Assembly (NCBI GenBank): GCA_944323345.1
Contig: CALUSC010000018.1
Coordinates: forward strand, 1-39,370
Reading direction: 5' to 3'
DNA length: 39,370 bases
From: an uncultured Bacteroidales bacterium
GTDB lineage: Bacteria; Bacteroidota; Bacteroidia; Bacteroidales; UBA932
Positions 7,209 to 15,588 of this stretch are shown one piece after another; the stretch's first letter is position 1; the number at the start of each line of letters is the position of its first letter. Below the pieces are notes generated by a model. The model ran no database searches. It saw only the letters and a program-made list of their open reading frames with translations, and was not told the origin of the DNA. The translations under genes were made by a program, and so were the position numbers.

Positions 7209-9803
7209 TCATATAATTTCCATATCTGCGGACATCATCCAGCCCTGACGGCCGTCTGCAAGCTCGATGTTGCGCCACTCTCCGACTTCATCCAGAATCA
7301 TTACTTTGGTACCCTCGTGCAGGATAAAAAGATCCGTAGAAGTTTCAGAGGAAGGAGAACTTTTCACAGACACTACCGGGGTCATGATGACGGCCCCGTC
7401 TTTCCTGAAATAGTCAGTCTTCTGCCAGAAAGCAAACGAAACAGACATAACGGCAAGAAGGAAAAAGACTATGGCGGAAAAAAAGCCGGTCCGTCTTAGA
7501 GCCAGGGATGACGACAGGAAAAGCATCAGCAGCGCCGCGGCTGTCAGTGCCAGGAATACAAGCACAGCCACTGCCCATGTATCGGAATCGAGAGCATAGC
7601 ACAGGCCTCTGGTCCATGTTTTCAGAATAAACTCCGGAACAGGCTCTATCCTGTCCTGTGTAAGTTCCGATACTATTGCCATATTATATCTGGCATCGGC
7701 ATACGAAGGATCCAGTTTGAGTGCCCTTTCATAATAAAGGACAGCCTTCGCTATATCTCCTGTCTTATAGTATGCGTTGCCGAGATTGCAGTACAAGACA
7801 GCCGATTCCAGTCCGAGATTCTCGATGGAAGCATACGTCTGTGCCGAATCCTGCCAGCGTCCGTCAGCATAAGCTGCATTCGCCGCATTGAACAGAGAAT
7901 CCACATAGGTATCTGCAGCAAAACCGGAGACAGGGACAGCCAGGAAAACAAGAGCGGCAACGACTCCGGCAAAGCCTGATTTTTTTCTGTTTTTCATATA
8001 TGAATCTATGGAAGATATCACGTCTACGGCCTCGTCATAATGGGCAGACATGGCAGCGTTTCCGGCATCAGGGGAATATCTTGCAAACTCGCATGCATCC
8101 ACCATCGATATGAACTTGTCCACTGTGTCCGCCGGCACGCCCCTGTCGGACAATGCTGCGGAAATACTTTCTTTGGACATGTCGGAAACTGACATGTTGA
8201 GCTTGTCTGAGACATAGCCGACAAGAGCCTTGTGCAGTTCTTCATAAAAGGCTGAATACAGATTCTGGGAAAGATACTCGGAAGCTTTTCTGAGACGTTT
8301 CTGCGCCATCTTTGTCGCACCGCGGTTCTTTGTCCCGGCAATATCCGCCCTGCGTTCGGCAAGATTCCTCATAAGGAAGTACACAGATACGGCGAGAACG
8401 GCGATAAAGGCTACAAGCAGCCAGAACAACAGCGATCCAGTAAAGAAGCCCCCTTTAGGATAAAACTTCATATCCTTGGTATTTATGAACCTTATATCCT
8501 GATTCAGGTCTTTCACGCCCCGCTGCGCCACACCCGGAATGACAGTCGTGCCAGAAACTTCCGATTCATTGCCTTTGGCGACTGAAAACGGGATCAACGG
8601 AGTCTCGACCGTCACATATTTTCCGGCATTTATATCATAATAGCTGTATTTTATCGGAGCTATGGCAAAATCGCCCGCACTGCGCGGTATGAAAGGAAAT
8701 TCATAGGTCTTGCTGCCAGTAATTCCACCTGAGGCCTTGTCCGTGGATTCGGAAACCTTGGTATCGTATACCTCGAAATCAGGAGGGAAGACCACATCAG
8801 GTTCCTCAAGCAGAGACACATTGCCCTTGCCTGTAATTCTGACGACAAGCGATGCGGCATCATGTGTCCTGAGGGAATCTTTGCTCAGATGCGCGGATAT
8901 GCTGAATTTGCCTACCCCTCCTTTGAACGAAGCCGAGGCGCCTGAAGGAAGAGCCGATACATTTATCTTGTACGATGGAGTACTTATCCGTTTCCTTACC
9001 GTTCTGTACTCGTCGAAAAACTCATCGAATATGCTGACACTTCCGCTCGACACGGTACGCATATTCACAAGACATACCAGTTCGGCAGGTTCTATGGTCA
9101 GAGTTCCCGCCTGCTGAGGTATAAGGATGTATTTCCTGAGCAAAGCCGTATTGTATATCTTGTCATTAAGGCTTTCTCTATGGAACTCGATATTGGTCGG
9201 AGCCTCTATTTCCTGATTCCAGAAACCGTTGAATGACGGAAATCTGGCATCCTCGAAACCCGCGATATTCACTCTCTGATAGAGCTTCAGGGTCGCTATT
9301 ATGGGTTCTCCCACCACGACATTCCTCTTGCTGAAAGTCAATGTCAGGAACAGATTTTCATCCGAGATATCAGTGGAAGCCGCCCCGGCTCCGGAAGCAT
9401 TGCCAGGCTGGGTCTGCGCCGAGGCCCCTTCGGAAACGACAGATATGCTGACAGGATCAGTAGAATATGTCTTTCCTTTCACTGTTATTGTCCCGGAGGG
9501 CACAGTGAAATTTCCGGTCTTTTTCGGAGTAAGGATATACGTATAGGTAAACTGCGAAGATTTCGTCCTTTTCCCGTTGATAATCTGAATACTGGTGGAA
9601 CGTCCCTGCTGAGGTCCCCAGACCAGCTGGAAATCATCTCCCGGCGACCATTCGAATCCGGAAGGGGAATTCTCACCCTCGTAGATGAAGGTCACATTGA
9701 ACTGCTCGTTCCTGGATACCACATCCGGCACTTCCACCCTGAGCTGTGCGGACATGGCCGCAGCCTGCAGAATGGCAAATACAGCAAGCAATAATTTCTT
9801 CAT
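7209..9803 (-). CDS. batD: BatD-BatE fusion protein
   Basis: A single 864-residue frame holds two Bat proteins. Residues 1-602 match BatD: signal peptide (1-19), beta-rich extracytoplasmic repeats, a membrane segment at about 456-477 and a helical cytosolic domain. Residues 603-864 match BatE: a Met followed by a signal-peptide-like segment (about 608-628), TPR repeats (about 633-710), two membrane segments (about 744-765 and 774-792) and a C-terminal SH3-like domain ending in GRQGWM. BatD and BatE are normally separate genes of the Bacteroides aerotolerance cluster. The internal ATG at 7997 would start a normal-length 262-residue BatE, so separate internal initiation is possible. In the shifted frame CAT ATA TGA, a stop would overlap this ATG, so one indel could have fused the genes. 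Confidence 0.88.
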   Translation of the reverse strand: MKKLLLAVFAILQAAAMSAQLRVEVPDVVSRNEQFNVTFIYEGENSPSGFEWSPGDDFQLVWGPQQGRSTSIQIINGKRTKSSQFTYTYILTPKKTGNFTVPSGTITVKGKTYSTDPVSISVVSEGASAQTQPGNASGAGAASTDISDENLFLTLTFSKRNVVVGEPIIATLKLYQRVNIAGFEDARFPSFNGFWNQEIEAPTNIEFHRESLNDKIYNTALLRKYILIPQQAGTLTIEPAELVCLVNMRTVSSGSVSIFDEFFDEYRTVRKRISTPSYKINVSALPSGASASFKGGVGKFSISAHLSKDSLRTHDAASLVVRITGKGNVSLLEEPDVVFPPDFEVYDTKVSESTDKASGGITGSKTYEFPFIPRSAGDFAIAPIKYSYYDINAGKYVTVETPLIPFSVAKGNESEVSGTTVIPGVAQRGVKDLNQDIRFINTKDMKFYPKGGFFTGSLLFWLLVAFIAVLAVSVYFLMRNLAERRADIAGTKNRGATKMAQKRLRKASEYLSQNLYSAFYEELHKALVGYVSDKLNMSVSDMSKESISAALSDRGVPADTVDKFISMVDACEFARYSPDAGNAAMSAHYDEAVDVISSIDSYMKNRKKSGFAGVVAALVFLAVPVSGFAADTYVDSLFNAANAAYADGRWQDSAQTYASIENLGLESAVLYCNLGNAYYKTGDIAKAVLYYERALKLDPSYADARYNMAIVSELTQDRIEPVPEFILKTWTRGLCYALDSDTWAVAVLVFLALTAAALLMLFLSSSLALRRTGFFSAIVFFLLAVMSVSFAFWQKTDYFRKDGAVIMTPVVSVKSSPSSETSTDLFILHEGTKVMILDEVGEWRNIELADGRQGWMMSADMEII

Positions 9804-9822
9804 ATATTTATATCCTAGCCTT

Positions 9823-10572
9823 TTACCAATTTTTCTCTTTCTGTTTGGACTTCATCACAGCCGCTTTCTCTTTCTTTACCTTGTCCTGAGTCTCCTTTTC
9901 CTTTGCCATGATGGCATTCAGCATCTGCTGGGCAGCCTGTTTGCTTATTTTCGGCTGGTTTTGCGGAGACTCCCCTTCCTGATCATTACGGTCATTGTCC
10001 CTGTCTCCGGAATCCGGACTGTCCTGATTATTCTGATTGTCCTGATCTTGCTGTTTATCCTGACGGTCCTCCCGGTTATCGTCACTGTCCTGCTTGTTAT
10101 CCTGCTGATCGTTCTGGCGGTTATCCTGCTGGTCTTCCAGCTTCTTCTTCGCATAAATATAATTCTCCTTCGCATCCAGATCCCCAGGATTCCTCAACAA
10201 GGCCTCCTTATAAGATTCCACGGCAGACCTGTAGTCTTCAAGAGCCATGGCCACGTTGCCTGCGTTATAATAATAGTCGGCAGCATGTGCAGACACTGGG
10301 GCAGTCTCGGATACCGTATCCAGCACAGCCTTGGCTTCCTGGAAGTTATCCATCCGGTACAGAGCATTGGCCAGATTATACGATGCGGCAAAGGATGTCG
10401 AATCCCTCAAGAGAGCCTTCTGGTAGTCCACTACCGCTTCCTTGAAATTCCTGTCCCTGAACTGTCTGTTGCCCCTGCGGACATCCCTCCTGTCTGATTC
10501 CTGGGCATCGAGAACGAGCGTACCGGCCAGAAAGATGACCGGAATCAGAAACATATATACATTCAGCTTCAT
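9823..10572 (-). CDS. batC: BatC, TPR protein of the aerotolerance operon
   Basis: A 249-residue protein with a signal peptide or anchor (about residues 3-23), TPR-like repeats (about 28-145), a Gln/Asp/Asn-rich tract of about 60 residues, and a Lys-rich C-terminal helix. This layout is that of BatC, thought to act as a periplasmic scaffold for the Bat complex. The ATG at 10572 is preferred; a GTG at 10578 would add two residues. It follows batB by 14 bp and precedes the batD-batE gene by 19 bp. Confidence 0.85.
   Translation of the reverse strand: MKLNVYMFLIPVIFLAGTLVLDAQESDRRDVRRGNRQFRDRNFKEAVVDYQKALLRDSTSFAASYNLANALYRMDNFQEAKAVLDTVSETAPVSAHAADYYYNAGNVAMALEDYRSAVESYKEALLRNPGDLDAKENYIYAKKKLEDQQDNRQNDQQDNKQDSDDNREDRQDKQQDQDNQNNQDSPDSGDRDNDRNDQEGESPQNQPKISKQAAQQMLNAIMAKEKETQDKVKKEKAAVMKSKQKEKNW
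9955..10134. repeat. Low-complexity CAG/GAC/AAC tract in batC
   Basis: This segment encodes about 60 residues made almost only of Gln, Asp, Asn and Arg, from imperfect repeats of units such as QDN and QQD. On the plus strand it appears as recurring cctgattatt/gtcctgatc-like units. It links the TPR domain to the C-terminal helix and is likely to vary in length between strains. Confidence 0.7.
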
Positions 10573-10586
10573 ATCCACTTGTTTTT

Positions 10587-11588
10587 TTACCTCAACAGAC
10601 TCCTGCGTGCCTTCCTTTCCCCTACCAGCATTTCTATGACCAGAAATGCCAATGCTATGGCGAAAAAGTACATATACTGTTCGTCGAATTCCTCGAAAAT
10701 GACGGAATTGAACATTTCCTCGTCCATTCTCTTTATATCATCCACGATCGGATTCAATCCGAATTCGCTCATGCCGGCCCTGACATACGCGCCGTTGCCT
10801 GCAGAGGCGATTTCACGGAGAATCTTCTCGTCCAGTCTGGATACGACTATATTCCCGTCCTTGTCCTTGAGCAGTTCGCCCTGATACGGTATAGGCTTGC
10901 CTTCGGAAGAGCCTACTCCGATAGTAAACACCTTTATGCCCATCTCGGCAGCCTGCCTGGCTACTGCCACCGGATCGTCCTCATGGTTCTCCCCGTCAGT
11001 TATCACTATGATGGCACGGCTCCTTTCGCTCTGCGTACTGAAACTCCGTATGCAGGTAGTCAATGCTTCTCCGAGTGCAGTTCCCTGTATCGGCACAGAC
11101 TCGGTATTGATACTGTTCAGAAACATCTTGGCAGAAGCATAGTCGGTGGTCACGGGCAGCTGGACGAAGGATGTCCCGGCAAAAACCACCAGACCTATCC
11201 TGTCATCCCTGAGTTTGTCCGTCAGGCTCGAAATAGCCAGCTTCGCCCTCTCCAGCCTGTTCGGAGAATAGTCTTCGGCCATCATGGAGTTCGACACATC
11301 CAGGGCAATCATTATTTCCACACCTTTCGTCTTCCTCTCTTTGAGCTTGGCTCCGATCTGAGGTCTGGAAAGCCCTATTATGAAGAAAAAGAAAGCCAGA
11401 GCGAACAACGTCACCCTCACCCATCCTTTCGAGGAAGACACTGACGGCATGAGTTCACTGACCAGTCCCCTGTCGCCGAATTTCTCAAGACGCCTTTTCC
11501 TGAAATGCCTCATCACGGCATAGGCAATGAAAAACAGCGGAACCAGCAGGAGCAAAACCAGATATTGTGCTTGTGCAAAGTTAATCAT
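10587..11588 (-). CDS. batB: BatB, von Willebrand factor A membrane protein
   Basis: A 333-residue VWA-domain protein with membrane segments near residues 8-26 and 57-73 and another near the C-terminus (about 310-326). The metal-binding MIDAS motif DxSxS is Asp97-Ser99-Ser101, with later acidic and Thr residues as expected. In Bacteroides the Bat proteins support oxygen tolerance; the VWA domain is taken to bind partners in the periplasm. It follows batA by 13 bp. The paralogous arrangement BatA then BatB, both VWA proteins of similar size, is the standard one. Confidence 0.92.
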   Translation of the reverse strand: MINFAQAQYLVLLLLVPLFFIAYAVMRHFRKRRLEKFGDRGLVSELMPSVSSSKGWVRVTLFALAFFFFIIGLSRPQIGAKLKERKTKGVEIMIALDVSNSMMAEDYSPNRLERAKLAISSLTDKLRDDRIGLVVFAGTSFVQLPVTTDYASAKMFLNSINTESVPIQGTALGEALTTCIRSFSTQSERSRAIIVITDGENHEDDPVAVARQAAEMGIKVFTIGVGSSEGKPIPYQGELLKDKDGNIVVSRLDEKILREIASAGNGAYVRAGMSEFGLNPIVDDIKRMDEEMFNSVIFEEFDEQYMYFFAIALAFLVIEMLVGERKARRSLLR

Positions 11589-11601
11589 AACACCTCCATC
11601 A

Positions 11602-12588
11602 TTACGGCAATCTTCTTAAAACAAAGACCCTGAACAGGAATTCGAGAAGCAGTGCCGCCAGGGCCACCAACGCATAATTCCCGAAGAGTTCCCTGTGAAC
11701 CGGAAAACTGTCCACGGTCGTCTTTACCTTCTCCATCTGATTTATCTCGCTGTAGATTTCCATCAGCTTGGTATTGTCCGTAGCCCTGAAATACTGTCCG
11801 CCCGTCGTCTCCGCGATTTCTTCGAGCAGTTCCTCATCGATTTCCACACGGACTTTCTGGATATCCACACCCCATGGAGTCATCACCGGATACGGCGCCA
11901 TCCCCATGGCTCCGACACCTATGGTATACACCCTGACGCCGTATGTCCTGGCTATCTGGGCTGCCATCTGCGGCGTTATCTCGCCGGAATTGTTTACTCC
12001 GTCTGTCAGAAGTATGACTACCCTGCTTTTCGCATCGGAATCCTTCATACGTGCCACGGCCGTTGCCAGGCCGTTGCCTATGGCAGTACCGTCTTCTATA
12101 AGGTCTGTCTGGACCTCTTTCATGAGGTTGATAAGGGTAGACCTGTCCGTGGTCATCGGACATTGCGTAAAACTCTCTCCTGCAAAGACCACGATGCCTA
12201 TTCTGTCGTAAGGGCGCTGGGCGATGAACTCTATGGCTATATCCTTTGCGGCACTCAGCCTGTCCGGAGTGAAATCACGGGCAAGCATACTCGTGGAAAC
12301 ATCCATCGCAAGCATGATGTCGATGCCTTCCGAGTCAATTCTTTCCACTTCTCCAGAAGATCTCGGACGTGCTATCGCAATTATAATCATTACGATGGCA
12401 AGAATCCTCAGCAGAAACGGAATATGCCGGAGAATGCCGAAAACAGACTTGCCGGAGGCAATCCACGGCGTTATAACCGACACCCTCAGATGAGGAGATC
12501 GCTGCCTCCACTCCAGATATATATAATGCAGGATGAGAAGAAGCGGAATGATTTCAAGCCAAAGTAATCGCGGATACTCAAAAAACAT
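11602..12588 (-). CDS. batA: BatA, von Willebrand factor A membrane protein
   Basis: A 328-residue VWA-domain protein, paralogue of BatB. Membrane segments lie near residues 7-25 and 55-74, with another near 307-325. The MIDAS motif is Asp96-Ser98-Ser100 (AMDVSTSM) and a second conserved metal-site segment reads LLTDGVNNSG. It follows the 349-residue membrane protein gene by 3 bp and belongs to the same transcript. Its neighbours make the BatA identity secure; the molecular role of the family is still poorly known. Confidence 0.92.
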   Translation of the reverse strand: MFFEYPRLLWLEIIPLLLILHYIYLEWRQRSPHLRVSVITPWIASGKSVFGILRHIPFLLRILAIVMIIIAIARPRSSGEVERIDSEGIDIMLAMDVSTSMLARDFTPDRLSAAKDIAIEFIAQRPYDRIGIVVFAGESFTQCPMTTDRSTLINLMKEVQTDLIEDGTAIGNGLATAVARMKDSDAKSRVVILLTDGVNNSGEITPQMAAQIARTYGVRVYTIGVGAMGMAPYPVMTPWGVDIQKVRVEIDEELLEEIAETTGGQYFRATDNTKLMEIYSEINQMEKVKTTVDSFPVHRELFGNYALVALAALLLEFLFRVFVLRRLP

Positions 12589-12591
12589 GTT

Positions 12592-13641
12592 CTAATCCTC
12601 CTTAGGTTGGGATGCTGATTCCGGCCTGTCCTGGGAAACGTCTCCGGATTCGGCATCGAGTTCCTCCTGATACGTCATGGTCACGAATTTCACGGCCGAC
12701 GGAACTGCGGCGGCATTTTCCTGCTGGGTGGCCACATATTTGGCGAACTTGACATAATCGGCCCTTTCGAAGAGTTCCCTGGCTTCTTCATACAGATCCG
12801 GACGGATATCCCGGCCTTTCAGTTCGTCGAAAATCTCCTTGGTCGTCATCTCCATGGCGGAAACGCCGTATCTGGAAACGATATATTCTCTCAGGGCATC
12901 TGTCACTCCTGAATAAAAAGCCTTCTGCTTTTCCGGAGCCCAATACGAATCCCCTCTGAACTTGTCCAGTTTGCGCAGGGCAGTGATATGCGCCGGTTCC
13001 CTGCGGGCCGCGGCTTCCGACCTGTTCCTGAAATATTTTCTGGTAAGGAAGACAGCCAGAATGACAATCAGCAGCAGTGCTATGGCTCCGGCCATATATG
13101 GAAGCACTTCCCTGAATTCCACAGGATACTGTATCTGGCCCTTGATGTCGTGAAGTTCAAATGTGGGGGTATCCACCGGCATTGTCTTGACTTCCAGGAT
13201 TTCCGGTGCAAAAGCAAGTGTATCCACCACGCCTTCAGGAGAAATACGCACCAGGAATATCGGCGGCAGGTCATATTTTCCTTCGTCAAAAGAAGCGATA
13301 GTGACGCTTCCCCTGATATCCATGACTTTCGGGGTTTTCTTCCTTCCCTTCTCCACTTTTACGGTATCGAGTGTCCACGGAGAAACTATTTCCACTCCCG
13401 GACAGAATCCTTCGGAATAGTCAGGGAACATGAAATCCGTCCCTTCCTTTACCCCGTCCAGTTCAAAACCGTATTCCAGCTGGTCTGCTACCAGGACGGA
13501 ATCACGCGGCTGCAACCGGGTCAGAAACGCCTTTCCGGAATATGTCACGGACGCAGAATCCTGTGCGCCGGCAGTAATCTGGAAAAATACCCCGGCAGAA
13601 ATGCAAAATATCTGCAGTAATGATCTTAATTCGGACTTCAT
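12592..13641 (-). CDS. Membrane-anchored protein of the Bat cluster (DUF4381-like)
   Basis: A 349-residue protein with an N-terminal signal peptide (about 1-26), a beta-rich extracytoplasmic domain (about 30-175), one membrane segment (about 182-203) and a cytosolic helical domain ending in an acidic tail. This resembles the DUF4381-like or BatD-related proteins that stand between the DUF58 gene and batA in Bacteroidota. The cytosolic part, with its YVSRYG and FERADYVKFA segments, resembles the C-terminal domain of BatD. The start codon follows the DUF58 stop by one base. No catalytic motif is visible and the function is unknown. Confidence 0.75.
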   Translation of the reverse strand: MKSELRSLLQIFCISAGVFFQITAGAQDSASVTYSGKAFLTRLQPRDSVLVADQLEYGFELDGVKEGTDFMFPDYSEGFCPGVEIVSPWTLDTVKVEKGRKKTPKVMDIRGSVTIASFDEGKYDLPPIFLVRISPEGVVDTLAFAPEILEVKTMPVDTPTFELHDIKGQIQYPVEFREVLPYMAGAIALLLIVILAVFLTRKYFRNRSEAAARREPAHITALRKLDKFRGDSYWAPEKQKAFYSGVTDALREYIVSRYGVSAMEMTTKEIFDELKGRDIRPDLYEEARELFERADYVKFAKYVATQQENAAAVPSAVKFVTMTYQEELDAESGDVSQDRPESASQPKED

Positions 13642-13642
13642 A

Positions 13643-14533
13643 CTATCTCGTTTGGAAAAAAGCCATCAGGCCTTTTACATAATCGCTGTCAGTGGAGATA
13701 CTTACATTATCGACCTTATATTTGAGGAAAAGTCTCGACGACGCGGCTGCCATATCGGCGAACCATTTCGCGTATGCCGAACGCATTTTCCTGTCTGAAG
13801 TATTGACCCAGCCTGTCGCCATGGTTTCCGAATCTTTTACATGGACAAGCCCGACGTCCGGCAGCGCACGCTCACGCGGGTCATGAACCTCAATCACTGA
13901 AAGATCATGTCTGTTTACAGCCACTTTAAGGGCATCTTCATAATTCGGATTTCCGGACCTGTCCACATCCAGCAGATCCGAAAGAAGAAAGGCAGTACAC
14001 CGTTTCTTGATGGCATTGGTCAGGAACCTGAGAGCCTCACTTATGTCAGTACCGTTGTTTTCAGGCTGGAACTCAAGTATTTCACGGATGATATGCAACA
14101 AATGGCTGCGACCTTTTTTCGGAGGGATGAACTTCTCCACCCTGTCGCTGAAAAACAAAGCCCCGACCTTGTCGTTATTGATGATGGCTGAAAACGACAG
14201 CACAGCTGCGATTTCCGCTATCATGTCCCTTTTGTTCTGCCCGGACGTACCGAACAGTCCGGACCTGCTTATATCTATCAGCAGAACGACTGTCAGCTCC
14301 CTTTCCTCCTCGAAAACCTTGACATACGGAGATCTCATCCTGGCGGTTACATTCCAGTCCATATTGCGGACGTCATCGCCGAACTGGTACTCCCTGACCT
14401 CGCTGAATGTCATACCCCTGCCCTTGAATGCAGAATGGTATTCTCCGGCAAATATCTGATGCGAGAGAGCCCTGGTCCGGATCTCTATTTTCCTGACCTT
14501 CCGGAGAAGGTCATTTGCATCCTTTTTATCCAT
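13643..14533 (-). CDS. DUF58 domain protein (VWA-like)
   Basis: A 296-residue soluble DUF58 protein. The family signature is present: the GxGxxFxxxREYxxGDDxRxxDW stretch around residues 37-60, followed by a VWA-like fold with a DISRS metal-site motif (Asp87, Ser89, Ser91). DUF58 proteins always pair with MoxR ATPases, which are thought to act as chaperones that load or activate VWA partners. The ATG overlaps the MoxR stop codon by one base, indicating coupled translation. Confidence 0.93.
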   Translation of the reverse strand: MDKKDANDLLRKVRKIEIRTRALSHQIFAGEYHSAFKGRGMTFSEVREYQFGDDVRNMDWNVTARMRSPYVKVFEEERELTVVLLIDISRSGLFGTSGQNKRDMIAEIAAVLSFSAIINNDKVGALFFSDRVEKFIPPKKGRSHLLHIIREILEFQPENNGTDISEALRFLTNAIKKRCTAFLLSDLLDVDRSGNPNYEDALKVAVNRHDLSVIEVHDPRERALPDVGLVHVKDSETMATGWVNTSDRKMRSAYAKWFADMAAASSRLFLKYKVDNVSISTDSDYVKGLMAFFQTR

Positions 14534-15525
14534 TATGGAACCTCGACCGCATTTATTACTTCAGCAATGATATTTTCCGGTGTGACATTTTCGGCTTCAG
14601 CCTCGTATGTCAGACCGATCCTGTGACGGAGCACTTCGTTGCACACTGCCCTGACATCCTCAGGGATGACATATCCCCTGCGCTTTATGAATGCATAAGC
14701 CTTGGCTGCCATGGACAGGGAAATACTGGCCCTCGGAGAACCTCCGTACGCAATGAGTCCGGAAAGTTTTTCCAGACCGTAGTCCGCAGGAGTCCTTGTA
14801 GCGTATACGATATCTACTATGTACCTTTCTATCTTCTCATCCATATAGACATCCCTGACGACTTTTCTGGCCTTGACGATATCTTCGGGCTTCAGCACCG
14901 GGCTGGCTTTCGGGAATTCGCCTGAATTGTTCATCCGGACTATCAGTTTCTCTTCCTCTTTCTTGGGATAGCTGACGACGACCTTGAGCATAAATCGGTC
15001 TACCTGCGCTTCCGGCAGAGGATAAGTGCCTTCCTGCTCGATAGGGTTCTGGGTCGCCATAACCAGGAATGGCTCCGGAAGCCTGAATGTTTCGTCCCCG
15101 ATAGTCACCTGGCGCTCCTGCATGGCTTCCAGAAGAGCCGACTGCACTTTGGCCGGAGATCTGTTGATCTCGTCGGCCAGGACGAAATTGGCGAATATGG
15201 GACCTTTCTTTATCTGGAACTGCTCGCTCTTCTGGGAATAGATAAGAGTACCTATCACATCTGCAGGCAGAAGGTCCGGAGTAAACTGGATTCTGCTGAA
15301 CTTCGCATCTATGGCCGATGCCAGTGTGTTTATAGCCAGAGTCTTCGCGAGGCCCGGCACACCTTCCAGAAGAATATGGCCGTTCGCCAGAAGACCTATC
15401 AGAAGGTTCTCCACCAGATGTTTCTGCCCGACGATGACCTTGTTCATCTCCATCGTAAGGATATCCACGAATGAACTCTCCTGCTGGATGCGGTCGTTCA
15501 ATTCCTTGATGTTTATATTGTCCAT
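14533..15525 (-). CDS. MoxR-family AAA+ ATPase
   Basis: A 330-residue MoxR-type AAA+ ATPase, first gene of the Bat array. Walker A is GVPGLAKT at 55-62, Walker B is LADE with Asp118-Glu119, and the sensor segment reads MATQNPIEQEGTYPLPEAQ, typical of MoxR. The family is proposed to remodel or insert metal into VWA-domain partners, here the DUF58, BatA and BatB proteins. Promoter elements immediately upstream (15561-15568) make it the likely leader gene of a transcript running to about 5753. Confidence 0.95.
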   Translation of the reverse strand: MDNINIKELNDRIQQESSFVDILTMEMNKVIVGQKHLVENLLIGLLANGHILLEGVPGLAKTLAINTLASAIDAKFSRIQFTPDLLPADVIGTLIYSQKSEQFQIKKGPIFANFVLADEINRSPAKVQSALLEAMQERQVTIGDETFRLPEPFLVMATQNPIEQEGTYPLPEAQVDRFMLKVVVSYPKKEEEKLIVRMNNSGEFPKASPVLKPEDIVKARKVVRDVYMDEKIERYIVDIVYATRTPADYGLEKLSGLIAYGGSPRASISLSMAAKAYAFIKRRGYVIPEDVRAVCNEVLRHRIGLTYEAEAENVTPENIIAEVINAVEVP

Positions 15526-15547
15526 AAATTTTTAATATTTATTTTTG
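15517..15547 (+). promoter_or_regulatory. Promoter for truA
   Basis: ATTG (15517-15520) and the -7 box TATTTTTG (15540-15547) are separated by 19 bp, the favoured Bacteroidota spacing. The predicted start of transcription is near 15554, about 35 nt before the truA ATG. The -33 element lies within the first codons of the divergent MoxR gene. Confidence 0.7.
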
Positions 15548-15560
15548 CACACAGATTCTG

Positions 15561-15568
15561 CAAATTTA
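15561..15568 (-). promoter_or_regulatory. -7 promoter box for the MoxR-Bat operon
   Basis: On the minus strand the sequence is TAAATTTG, an exact TAnnTTTG match, 35 bp before the MoxR ATG. It lies 13 bp from the truA -7 box on the other strand, so the two predicted start sites nearly coincide and the divergent promoters are likely to compete. No clear -33 element is seen. Confidence 0.6.
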
Positions 15569-15588
15569 ATCATTATTCCTTTAAATTA

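Noticed and set aside
9685-10497. 270-codon plus-strand frame with long Leu/Ile/Val runs resembling membrane helices
   Set aside because: The hydrophobic repeats are the complement of the Gln/Asp/Asn tract of batC. There is no start context or homologous motif.
11695-12567. 290-codon plus-strand frame opposite batA
   Set aside because: It is a shadow of the batA VWA gene, with no domain or promoter.
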